Of a DNA stretch of 5,929 nt, positions 1 to 5,929 are shown piece by piece (within the stretch, counting starts at the first letter, position 1; every line of letters starts with the position of its first letter). The notes beneath the pieces were generated by a model that was not told where the DNA came from, ran no database searches, and saw only the letters and a program-made list of their open reading frames with translations. A program made the position numbers and the translations under genes. Source of the stretch: Pseudomonadota bacterium (GTDB lineage: Bacteria; Pseudomonadota; Gammaproteobacteria; Burkholderiales; Ferrovaceae); NCBI GenBank assembly GCA_021811005.1, contig JAJZPY010000119.1, positions 1 through 5,929 on the forward strand. The letters are read 5' to 3'.

Positions 1-1582
1 CCACTTCGTCGTGGGAGAACGGCAGCACGAAGTTTTCGCTGTAGGCGTAGAGCTGGCCGAAGGTGAGGTCGTGGTGGTGATGGCGACGGAACAGGGGATC
101 GCGCGAGAAATAGCGCAGCGTGTCGTTCATCCAGCCCATGTTCCATTTCATGGAAAAACCGAGCCCGCCCAGGTACACCGGACGCGACACCATGGGCCAG
201 GCCGTGGATTCTTCGGCCACGGTGAGCGCCCCCGGAAACTGCTCGTGCACCATCACGTTCACGTCGCGCAGGAATGTCAGCGCGTCCAGGTTTTCACGGC
301 CGCCGTAGGCGTTGGGCAGCCATTCGCCGGGCTTTCGGGAGTAATCGAGGTAGAGCATGGAAGCCACGGCATCCACCCGCAGGCCGTCCAGGTGGAATTC
401 CGACAGCCAGAAATGGGCATTGCCCAGCAGAAAGCCGCGCACTTCGCTGCGGCCGTAATTGAAAATGTAGGTGCCCCAGTCCTGGTGTTCACCCAGGCGC
501 GGGTCTTCATGCTCGTAGAGGGCGCTGCCATCGAAGCGCGCGAGCGCGAAATCGTCCTTGGGAAAATGGCCGGGCACCCAGTCGAGGATGACACCCATGC
601 CCGCCTGGTGACATTGGTCGACAAAGTGGCGGAAATCGTCCGGGGTGCCGTAACGGCTCGTGACGCCGAAATAGCCGGTGGTCTGGTAACCCCAGGATTC
701 GTCCAGGGGGTGTTCGCTGACCGGCAGCAACTCCAGGTGCGTAAAGCCCATGTCCCGCGCATACGGTAACAATTCCTTCACGATGTCGCGAAAATTGGGG
801 AAAGCGCCGCCGGCTGCGTGTTTCCACGAACCCAGGTGGACTTCATACACGTTCATGGGCGCGTGCAGCCAGTCGGACTGGGCGCGCGCGTTCATCCAGG
901 CGCCGTCGCCCCAGCCATAGCGGCTGCGTTCGCAGATTCTGGCGGCCGTGCCGGGACGCATTTCGAACGCGAACCCGAAGGGATCCGTCTTGACCATGAT
1001 GCCGCCATGATGACGGTTGCGTATTTCAAATTTATATAAGGTCCCGGCAGGGATGCCCGGCACGAACAGTTCCCATACGCCGCTCGAGCCCCGGCTGCGC
1101 ATGGGATGCTGACGTCCGTCCCAGCGGTTGAAATCGCCCACGACGCTCACCCGTTCGGCGTTGGGCGCCCACACGGCAAAACGGACGCCTGCCACGCCCT
1201 CATGGCGCAGGGGATGGGCGCCCAGCATGCGGTAGTTCTGCAGCAGGCGGCCTTCGTTGAAGAGGTAGAGGTCGTGATCGCTCAGGGTGGGCCCGAACTG
1301 GTAGGCGTCCCATGTTTCAATGTGTTGCCCGTCCAGCTCGAAGCGCAGACGGGTAGGGCGGGGAGGGGGATTGTAACCATTCCATACAAAAAAACCCTGC
1401 GCGTGGCGACGGGTCATCGCCTCCCAGCGGTCGGTGAAAAGCTCCACGCGCGAAGCGCGGGGCAACAGCACGCGCAGCTCCCAGCCGTTCGCTTGCCGGT
1501 GCAGGCCCAGAAAACCGAACGGGTCGTGCAGACGGGCATCCAGAGCGGCTTGCAGGAGCGGATCGGTGGAAGTTTTTTTCAT
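1..1582 (-). CDS. glgB: 1,4-alpha-glucan branching enzyme GlgB (GH13), 3' end outside window
   Basis: Cytoplasmic glycogen branching enzyme: it cuts an alpha-1,4-glucan chain and reattaches the piece through an alpha-1,6 bond. Translating the minus strand from ATG at 1582-1580 gives 527 codons, open to the window edge. Residues about 1-110 are the N-terminal extra domain. A CBM48 domain follows at about 120-215 (FAVWAPNAERVSVVGDFNRW), then the GH13 barrel from about 245 (VYEVHLGSWK at 245-254). All three catalytic acids are visible: D404 in LRVDAVASM, E457 in AEEST and D525 in SHDEV. In E. coli GlgB they are D405, E458 and D526, so this is the full-length type (about 730 residues) and about 200 C-terminal residues are missing here. 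An in-frame TAA two codons upstream fixes the start at this ATG or later. No Shine-Dalgarno sequence is visible, although codons 2-3 are AAA AAA, which can help initiation. It is divergent from glgC, sharing a 103-bp promoter region. Identification is very secure. Confidence 0.97.
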   Translation of the reverse strand, partial: MKKTSTDPLLQAALDARLHDPFGFLGLHRQANGWELRVLLPRASRVELFTDRWEAMTRRHAQGFFVWNGYNPPPRPTRLRFELDGQHIETWDAYQFGPTLSDHDLYLFNEGRLLQNYRMLGAHPLRHEGVAGVRFAVWAPNAERVSVVGDFNRWDGRQHPMRSRGSSGVWELFVPGIPAGTLYKFEIRNRHHGGIMVKTDPFGFAFEMRPGTAARICERSRYGWGDGAWMNARAQSDWLHAPMNVYEVHLGSWKHAAGGAFPNFRDIVKELLPYARDMGFTHLELLPVSEHPLDESWGYQTTGYFGVTSRYGTPDDFRHFVDQCHQAGMGVILDWVPGHFPKDDFALARFDGSALYEHEDPRLGEHQDWGTYIFNYGRSEVRGFLLGNAHFWLSEFHLDGLRVDAVASMLYLDYSRKPGEWLPNAYGGRENLDALTFLRDVNVMVHEQFPGALTVAEESTAWPMVSRPVYLGGLGFSMKWNMGWMNDTLRYFSRDPLFRRHHHHDLTFGQLYAYSENFVLPFSHDEV

Positions 1583-1602
1583 GGATTAATCGGTGTGTTC
1601 CC

Positions 1603-1630
1603 GTGACCGTGCGACGAAATCAATTATAAT
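1603..1630 (+). promoter_or_regulatory. Putative sigma70-type promoter for the glgC-GH57 operon
   Basis: A perfect -10 hexamer TATAAT lies at 1625-1630. A 4-of-6 -35 hexamer, GTGACC, lies at 1603-1608 with a 16-bp spacer. Transcription would start at about 1636-1638, inside a run of eight A residues (1635-1642), leaving a leader of about 49 nt before the glgC ATG. This is the only consensus promoter seen upstream of glgC, and no promoter or terminator is evident between the three plus-strand genes, so it probably drives all three. It is predicted from sequence only. Confidence 0.65.
1623..1628 (-). promoter_or_regulatory. Putative -10 element for glgB (TATAAT on minus strand)
   Basis: Read on the minus strand, this stretch is a perfect TATAAT, 40 bp upstream of the glgB start codon. 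It would place the transcription start near 1616 and leave a leader of about 34 nt. No convincing -35 hexamer lies 16-18 bp upstream (candidates such as CAGCGT or GCAGCG match TTGACA poorly), and there is no extended TGn motif. It arises from the same ATTATAAT palindrome that carries the glgC -10. It may be a weaker or activator-dependent promoter, or only a consequence of symmetry. Confidence 0.4.
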
Positions 1631-1674
1631 GGCTAAAAAAAAGCACGCTGCTACTGCCGTACACCGCACAATCT

Positions 1675-1679
1675 AGGAG
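1675..1679 (+). promoter_or_regulatory. Ribosome binding site of glgC (AGGAG)
   Basis: AGGAG lies 6 nt before the ATG at 1686. This near-ideal Shine-Dalgarno sequence favours that ATG over the later in-frame Met20 (1743). It is the strongest ribosome binding site in the window. Confidence 0.85.
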
Positions 1680-1685
1680 CATCAA

Positions 1686-2966
1686 ATGTTTCCCCGGGAT
1701 GTCGCATCAGATCGGTTCATCAGCGTACTGACCAAGAATTCGATGGCGCTCATCCTGGCCGGTGGCCGCGGAACCCGCCTCATGGATCTCACCAAGTGGC
1801 GCGCCAAGCCCGCCCTCCAGTTCGGCGGAAAATTCAGGATCATCGACTTTCCCCTGTCCAACTGCATCAACTCCGGCATCCGGCGCATTGGCGTCGTCAC
1901 GCAGTATAAGGCGCACAGCCTGATTCAGCATATCCAGCATGGCTGGAGTTTCATGCGCGGCGAGTTCAACGAATTCGTCGAACTGTTACCGGCCCAACAA
2001 CGCCTGCAGGAAGAATGGTACAAGGGCACTGCCGATGCCGTGTTTCAAAATATAGACATCCTGCGTTCCCATGACCCTGAGCACGTGATCATCCTGGCCG
2101 GTGACCACATCTACAAAATGGATTACGGGCGCATGCTGGCGGCGCACGTGGGTGCCCAGGCCGACATGACCATCGCGTGCGTCACGGTGCCGATTGCCGA
2201 TGCCCGCTCTTTTGGCGTCATGACCGTGGACGATTGCAACCGCATCGTGGCGTTCAATGAAAAACCCGAAAAGCCGTCACCCCTGCCGGGCTCTCCGGAC
2301 AAGGCCCTGGCGAGCATGGGGATCTACGTGTTCAGCACGGATTTTCTCTACCAGCAGCTGGAGCGGGATGCGCGCGACCCCAACTCCAAGCACGATTTCG
2401 GTCAGGACATCATTCCCTGGCTGGTGCCGCGTCACCGCGTCTATGCCCATCGCTTCGAGGAAAGCTGCGTGGGCTCCTCGAACGTCGAACCCTACTGGCG
2501 AGACGTGGGCACCATCGATGCCTACTGGGAAGCCAACATGGAAATGACCAAGGTGGTGCCGGATCTCAACCTTTACGACAAGAACTGGCCCATCTGGACT
2601 TACCAGGAACAGTTTCCGCCCGCCAAATTCGTGTTCGACGATGACGACCGGCGCGGCTGCGCCATCGATTCGCTGGTTTCCGGCGGAGACATCGTGAGCG
2701 GTGGCAAAGTGAAACGTTCCGTGCTTTTTTTCGATGTTCACGTCAACGCGCGCAGCACGGTGGAGGACAGCGTGATCCTGCCCAACGTGCGCATCGGCGA
2801 AAACGTGGCCTTGCGGCGCGTGATCGTGGACCGCGCCTGCGTGATTCCCAATGGCCTGAAAGTGGGATTTAATCGCGAAGAAGACCGCAAGCAGTTTTAC
2901 GTTTCAGAAAATGGCATCACCCTGATCACTCCGGACATGCTCAACCAAAGCCGCTACCCCACCTGA
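1686..2966 (+). CDS. glgC: Glucose-1-phosphate adenylyltransferase (ADP-glucose pyrophosphorylase) GlgC
   Basis: It catalyses ATP + glucose-1-phosphate to ADP-glucose + PPi, the committed and usually allosterically controlled step of bacterial glycogen synthesis. It acts in the cytoplasm, normally as a homotetramer. The 426 residues match the usual length (E. coli 431). The N-terminal nucleotidyltransferase domain shows ALILAGGRGTRL (residues 21-32), the WYKGTADAV loop (111-119), LAGDHIYKMDY with the catalytic Asp at 140, and EKP with the glucose-1-phosphate-binding Lys at 193 (E. coli K195). Residues from about 300 form the left-handed beta-helix domain, including SLVSGG and DRACVIP. Compared with E. 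coli GlgC as I recall it, several fructose-1,6-bisphosphate contacts differ: K39 is W38, H46 is Q45, R419 is P416 and R423 is N420. The activator may therefore differ. It is the first gene of a probable three-gene operon; the next gene starts 17 bp after its stop. Confidence 0.98.
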   Translation: MFPRDVASDRFISVLTKNSMALILAGGRGTRLMDLTKWRAKPALQFGGKFRIIDFPLSNCINSGIRRIGVVTQYKAHSLIQHIQHGWSFMRGEFNEFVELLPAQQRLQEEWYKGTADAVFQNIDILRSHDPEHVIILAGDHIYKMDYGRMLAAHVGAQADMTIACVTVPIADARSFGVMTVDDCNRIVAFNEKPEKPSPLPGSPDKALASMGIYVFSTDFLYQQLERDARDPNSKHDFGQDIIPWLVPRHRVYAHRFEESCVGSSNVEPYWRDVGTIDAYWEANMEMTKVVPDLNLYDKNWPIWTYQEQFPPAKFVFDDDDRRGCAIDSLVSGGDIVSGGKVKRSVLFFDVHVNARSTVEDSVILPNVRIGENVALRRVIVDRACVIPNGLKVGFNREEDRKQFYVSENGITLITPDMLNQSRYPT

Positions 2967-2983
2967 TCTTCTCTTCTTCTGCG

Positions 2984-4696
2984 ATGACGGACACGAGAAA
3001 ACTCCATCTGGTGCTGTGCTGGCACATGCACCAGCCGGACTACCGAAACGCCCTCGATGGCCGTTTCGAATTGCCCTGGACGTACCTGCACGCGACCAAG
3101 GATTACACGGACATGGCCTGGCACCTGGAGCACTGTCCCGGCATGGCCTGCGTGGTGAATTTCGCCCCGTCCCTGGTGGACCAGCTGGAGGACTATACGC
3201 AGCAATTTGCCTCCGGAACGGTGCGCGATCCCCTGCTGGCGCTGCTTCATGCCGAGTCGCTTGAAGGCCTTGGGGAAGCGGTCCGGCAGGAAGCGATGGC
3301 CGCCTGTTTCCGCTGCAATTACTCCAAGATGATCGAACCTTTTCCGGCCTACCTGCGCCTGTACCAGACGTACGTCCGGCTGAAGGAAGACGACCCCCGT
3401 TTTACCGTGTACCTGTCCCCCCAGTTCCTGTGCGATCTGCTGGTCTGGTACCACCTGGCCTGGATCGGGGAAAGCGTGCGCCGCACGGATCCCCTGATTC
3501 AGCGCCTCATGGCGCAAGGCAGCGGTTTCACGACGCAGGACCGTCATGCGCTGTTCCGCTGCGTCGGTGAACTGGTGGCCGGCATCCTGCCGCGCTACCG
3601 GGCGCTGCAGGAACGCGGCCAGGTGGAACTGTCCGCCACGCCGCACCATCACCCCATTCTTCCGCTCATGATCGATTTTGCTTCTGCGCGCGAAGCCTTG
3701 CCGGATGTTGCGCTGCCGTCTGCGGCCGCCTACCCCGGAGGCCGGGAGCGCGCCGAAGCGCAGGTGGCTTCGGGCATTTCACGGCATGCACACGTGTTCG
3801 GGAAACCCCCGCTGGGTCTCTGGCCGGCAGAAGGCAGCGTGTCGGCCGCCGCGCTGGACGTCATGGCGGGCTACGGTTGCGCCTGGGTCGCCACCGGCGA
3901 AAATGTCCTGGCCAACAGCCTGTCGCGCAACGGCGTGCCGTTGCCGGAGCGTTCCGAATACCTTTACCAGCCCTACCGCTATGCCACGTCCCACGGCGGC
4001 ATGCTGTGTTTTTTCCGCGACGATGCGCTGTCCGACCGCATCGGGTTCGAGTACGCCAAATGGCACAGCCGCGACGCAGTGAACGACTTTGTGCAGAATC
4101 TGGAGCACCTCTACCAGGGCACGCGGGCTGATGCAGATCCCGTGGTGACCGTCGTCCTGGACGGAGAAAACGCCTGGGAGTATTACCCTTACAACGGCTA
4201 CTATTTTTTGGGCGCCCTGTACGAGGCCCTGGCCGGCCATCTGTTCATCGTGCCGGACACTTTTTCAGCCTGCGCGGCGCGCCAACAGCAACGCCAGGAA
4301 ACGCCGGCCACGCTCGAGACCCTGGTGGCGGGAAGCTGGGTGTACGGCACGTTCAGCACCTGGATTGGCAACCCGGACAAGAACGCGGCCTGGGATCTGC
4401 TGGTGGAAGCAAAGCAGCGTTACGACGAAACGATTGCCCTGGGGCGGCTCAACCCGGCAGAATACGCCCAGGCCACCCGCCAGCTCAGCATTTGCGAAGG
4501 ATCGGACTGGTTCTGGTGGTTTGGCGATTACAACGCCGCCGACAGCGTGCGCGCCTTTGACCGTCTCTATCGCCTCAATCTGGCCAACCTTTATCACCTG
4601 CTCAAGCTGCCGGTGCCTGCCGCGGTCCATCAGCCGCTCAGCGTGGGCAGCCAGGCCGCCGATGCAGGCGGCGCCATGCGGCGCGGTTCGGAGTAA
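2984..4696 (+). CDS. GH57 family alpha-amylase/alpha-glucan-acting enzyme (COG1449-like)
   Basis: A 570-residue GH57 enzyme predicted to hydrolyse or transfer alpha-1,4-glucan chains, probably in the cytoplasm because no signal peptide or membrane segment is seen. The GH57 conserved regions appear in order: LCWHMHQPDY (11-20, HxHQP signature), SATPHHHPILPL (H221-H223), GLWPAEGSVS with the predicted nucleophile E283, VVLDGENAWE with the predicted acid/base D393, and a late GSWVYGTFSTWIGNPDKNAAW block, followed by a helical stretch with SDWFWWFGDYN. The catalytic set looks intact, so the enzyme should be active. The last 20 or so residues are low-complexity and probably disordered. The start is set by the conserved N-terminal strand right after Met1, although the 17-nt gap after glgC is pyrimidine-rich and has no Shine-Dalgarno sequence, suggesting coupling to glgC translation. 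The family is secure, but whether it is an amylase, glucanotransferase or debranching enzyme cannot be read from sequence. A GH57 branching enzyme is less likely, since glgB is adjacent. Confidence 0.92.
   Translation: MTDTRKLHLVLCWHMHQPDYRNALDGRFELPWTYLHATKDYTDMAWHLEHCPGMACVVNFAPSLVDQLEDYTQQFASGTVRDPLLALLHAESLEGLGEAVRQEAMAACFRCNYSKMIEPFPAYLRLYQTYVRLKEDDPRFTVYLSPQFLCDLLVWYHLAWIGESVRRTDPLIQRLMAQGSGFTTQDRHALFRCVGELVAGILPRYRALQERGQVELSATPHHHPILPLMIDFASAREALPDVALPSAAAYPGGRERAEAQVASGISRHAHVFGKPPLGLWPAEGSVSAAALDVMAGYGCAWVATGENVLANSLSRNGVPLPERSEYLYQPYRYATSHGGMLCFFRDDALSDRIGFEYAKWHSRDAVNDFVQNLEHLYQGTRADADPVVTVVLDGENAWEYYPYNGYYFLGALYEALAGHLFIVPDTFSACAARQQQRQETPATLETLVAGSWVYGTFSTWIGNPDKNAAWDLLVEAKQRYDETIALGRLNPAEYAQATRQLSICEGSDWFWWFGDYNAADSVRAFDRLYRLNLANLYHLLKLPVPAAVHQPLSVGSQAADAGGAMRRGSE
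4690..4693 (+). promoter_or_regulatory. Ribosome binding site of the second GH57 gene (GGAG)
   Basis: GGAG lies 9 nt before the ATG at 4703 and sits inside the last codons of the preceding gene, just before its TAA. Ribosomes finishing the first GH57 gene would end next to this site, so translational coupling is likely. It supports 4703 as the start. Confidence 0.6.
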
Positions 4697-4702
4697 TTGC
4701 CC

Positions 4703-5929
4703 ATGGCACAACCGGTATCCCTTCTTTTCGGCGTTCACGCGCATCAGCCCGTGGGCAATTTCCGGGAGGTCCTGGATGACGCGCACTGGCGCTGCTATCG
4801 TCCGTTCCTGCAGATACTGGAACGTTTTCCGGACTTTCACTTCTCCCTGCACATCAGCGGATGGCTGCTGGACGATCTGCTGGCCCGTTATCCGGACGAC
4901 ATCGCGCTGCTTAAAACCATGGTGGCGCGAGGACAGGTGGAGCTGTTCTGCGCGGGCTACACGGAACCGGTGCTGGCGGCCATCCCCGTGCGCGACCGCA
5001 TCGGGCAAATCAACCTCATGGCGGCCCGGCTCGAACAGGTATTCGGACAACGGCCCAGTGGAGCCTGGCTCACCGAACGGGTCTGGGATTCCGGCGTGGT
5101 GCCGTCGCTGGCGGCCTGCGGGATCCGCTACGTGACCGTGGACGATTACCATTTTCTTTGCTCCGGCAAGCGCGAAGACGAGCTGGCCGGCTATTTCAGC
5201 ACGGAAGAGGACGGGCGCCGGCTCGACATCTTTCCCATTTCGGAAGCGTTGCGCTACCGCCTGCCGTTTTCTCCGGCAACCGATGCCGTGCGTTACCTGG
5301 AATCCCTGGCCGGCGATGACGGAGGGCGGGCCGCCGTCTATTTCGACGACATCGAGAAATTTGGCATCTGGCCTGAAACTTACGATTGGGTTTACACCCG
5401 CGGCTGGCTCGAGGAATTCGTGCAACGCGTGCTGGATTCCCCGCTGGTGCGACCCCGTCGCTACAGCGATTACCATGCGGCTTTCCGTACGCATGGCGTG
5501 GTGTATCTGCCCACCACGTCCTACATTGAAATGAACGAATGGACGCTGCCTGCCGAAGCCTCGTCCGTGTATGCAGGGCTGGTGGAGGAGGCCCGCCGCA
5601 GCGGGCGCTACGACACGGGCAAGCCGTTTCTGCGCGGCGGCATCTGGCGCAACTTTCTGAGCCGTTATCCCGAATCCAACTGGATGCACAAGCGCATGCT
5701 CGGCCTGTCCGCCCGTCTTGCCGGCATTTCCGATGCCCGGCGCACGCCTGAAATGCGCAATGCCCTTTATGAAGCCCAGGCCAACGACGCTTACTGGCAC
5801 GGTCTGTTCGGCGGATTGTATCTGCCGCATTTGAGGCGCGCGGTCTATGCCGCCCTGGTTCGGCTGGAAGGGGCGCTGGACGAGGTGTCGCGCCGTCCCG
5901 AATTCCACTCCTGTGACCTGGACTTGGAC
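4703..5929 (+). CDS. GH57 4-alpha-glucanotransferase (amylomaltase-like), 3' end outside window
   Basis: Predicted to move alpha-1,4-glucan segments between chains (disproportionation), possibly with some amylase activity. The frame is open from ATG 4703 to the window edge (409 codons). It resembles the Thermococcus litoralis 4-alpha-glucanotransferase group of GH57: FGVHAHQPVGNF near the N-terminus (HxHQP), WLTERVWD with the predicted nucleophile E125, and YFDDIEKFGIWPE with the predicted acid/base at D215/D216. The E-to-D spacing (about 91 residues) matches T. litoralis E123/D214. The middle region carries family blocks such as LPTTSYIEMNEW, RNFLSRYPESNWMHKRML and NDAYWHGLFGGLYLPHLR (DUF1925-like). 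The frame ends at CDLDLD, where the C-terminal DUF1926 beta-sandwich normally begins, so about 200 or more residues are missing. An Ile replaces the Gly I would expect in the DDGEKFG motif. It starts 6 bp after the previous stop. It clearly differs from the upstream GH57 gene, so this is not a recent duplication. It is absent as a closed reading frame only because its stop is outside the window. Confidence 0.93.
   Translation, partial: MAQPVSLLFGVHAHQPVGNFREVLDDAHWRCYRPFLQILERFPDFHFSLHISGWLLDDLLARYPDDIALLKTMVARGQVELFCAGYTEPVLAAIPVRDRIGQINLMAARLEQVFGQRPSGAWLTERVWDSGVVPSLAACGIRYVTVDDYHFLCSGKREDELAGYFSTEEDGRRLDIFPISEALRYRLPFSPATDAVRYLESLAGDDGGRAAVYFDDIEKFGIWPETYDWVYTRGWLEEFVQRVLDSPLVRPRRYSDYHAAFRTHGVVYLPTTSYIEMNEWTLPAEASSVYAGLVEEARRSGRYDTGKPFLRGGIWRNFLSRYPESNWMHKRMLGLSARLAGISDARRTPEMRNALYEAQANDAYWHGLFGGLYLPHLRRAVYAALVRLEGALDEVSRRPEFHSCDLDLD

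Larger units (their letters stand above)
1591..1666. repeat. Nested short inverted repeats around the shared -10 palindrome
   Basis: Three dyads are nearly concentric. The outer arms are CGGTGT (1591-1596) and ACACCG (1661-1666). The inner arms are CGTGC (1608-1612) and GCACG (1643-1647). The core is the perfect palindrome ATTATAAT (1623-1630). Their centres fall at about 1628.5, 1627.5 and 1626.5. The arms are short and widely spaced, so they are not a terminator. They could be half-sites for a dimeric regulator acting on both divergent genes, or chance. Confidence 0.25.

Noticed and set aside
11..769. 252-residue open frame on the plus strand opposite glgB
   Set aside because: It is antisense to the conserved GlgB catalytic domain, is His/Val/Gln-rich as expected of a shadow frame, and shows no family motifs.
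1106..1606. 166-residue open frame on the plus strand opposite the 5' part of glgB, running toward glgC
   Set aside because: It lies antisense to the CBM48 and N-terminal domains of GlgB. No known motifs were found, and its end in the promoter region is best explained by chance.
2967..2983. Possible terminator or internal promoter between glgC and the first GH57 gene
   Set aside because: The gap is only 17 bp, has no inverted repeat and no promoter hexamers.
2954..3652. 232-residue open frame on the minus strand opposite the first GH57 gene
   Set aside because: It is opposite the conserved GH57 N-terminal region, with shadow-like composition and no own signals.
3678..4131. Overlapping plus-strand open frames inside the first GH57 gene
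   Set aside because: They are out of frame with the continuous GH57 frame, which carries all conserved motifs without a break, so they do not indicate a frameshift or nested gene.
4265..5908. 547-residue open frame on the minus strand opposite both GH57 genes
   Set aside because: It lies antisense to two well-conserved GH57 genes, has no recognisable domain and a composition typical of GC-rich shadow frames (many His, Gln, Arg, Gly, Val). No ribosome binding site or promoter was seen for it.
2984..5929. Possible recent duplication of one GH57 gene
   Set aside because: The two proteins share only the general GH57 motifs (HxHQP and separate catalytic motif types). Lengths, nucleophile positions (283 versus 125) and flanking blocks differ, so they belong to separate subfamilies.

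Overview
The window is a glycogen (alpha-glucan) metabolism locus from a GC-rich bacterium (roughly 60% GC by eye). The proteins look proteobacterial: the GlgB has the full-length E. coli-type layout, with catalytic residues within one position of E. coli numbering, and the GlgC closely follows the E. coli GlgC framework. A sigma70-like promoter fits this. A beta- or gammaproteobacterium is the best guess, but the genus cannot be read from the sequence.

Layout: (1) Positions 1-1582, minus strand: glgB, glycogen branching enzyme. It is cut by the left edge just after its third catalytic residue, so about 200 C-terminal residues lie outside. (2) Positions 1583-1685: a 103-bp divergent intergenic region with a strong sigma70-type promoter for glgC. 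Its -10 lies in a perfect 8-bp palindrome (ATTATAAT) that also gives a -10 toward glgB. (3) Positions 1686-2966, plus strand: glgC, ADP-glucose pyrophosphorylase, complete. (4) Positions 2984-4696, plus strand: a complete GH57 alpha-amylase/alpha-glucanotransferase-like enzyme. (5) Positions 4703-5929, plus strand: a second, different GH57 enzyme of the 4-alpha-glucanotransferase type (Thermococcus litoralis GT-like). It is cut by the right edge at the expected start of its C-terminal beta-sandwich domain.

The three plus-strand genes are spaced 17 bp and 6 bp apart with no visible terminator, so they probably form one operon. GlgC makes ADP-glucose, the donor for glycogen synthase, which is not in this window. 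GlgB puts in the alpha-1,6 branches. The two GH57 enzymes would cut or rearrange alpha-1,4-glucan chains. The divergent promoter would let synthesis and branching be controlled from one site.

No mobile elements, CRISPR arrays, RNA genes or clearly novel system were seen. The points most worth a second look are the symmetric shared -10 element, the A8 run at the predicted glgC transcription start, the apparent loss of the E. coli fructose-1,6-bisphosphate activator residues in GlgC, and the tandem of two unlike GH57 enzymes inside a GlgC operon.
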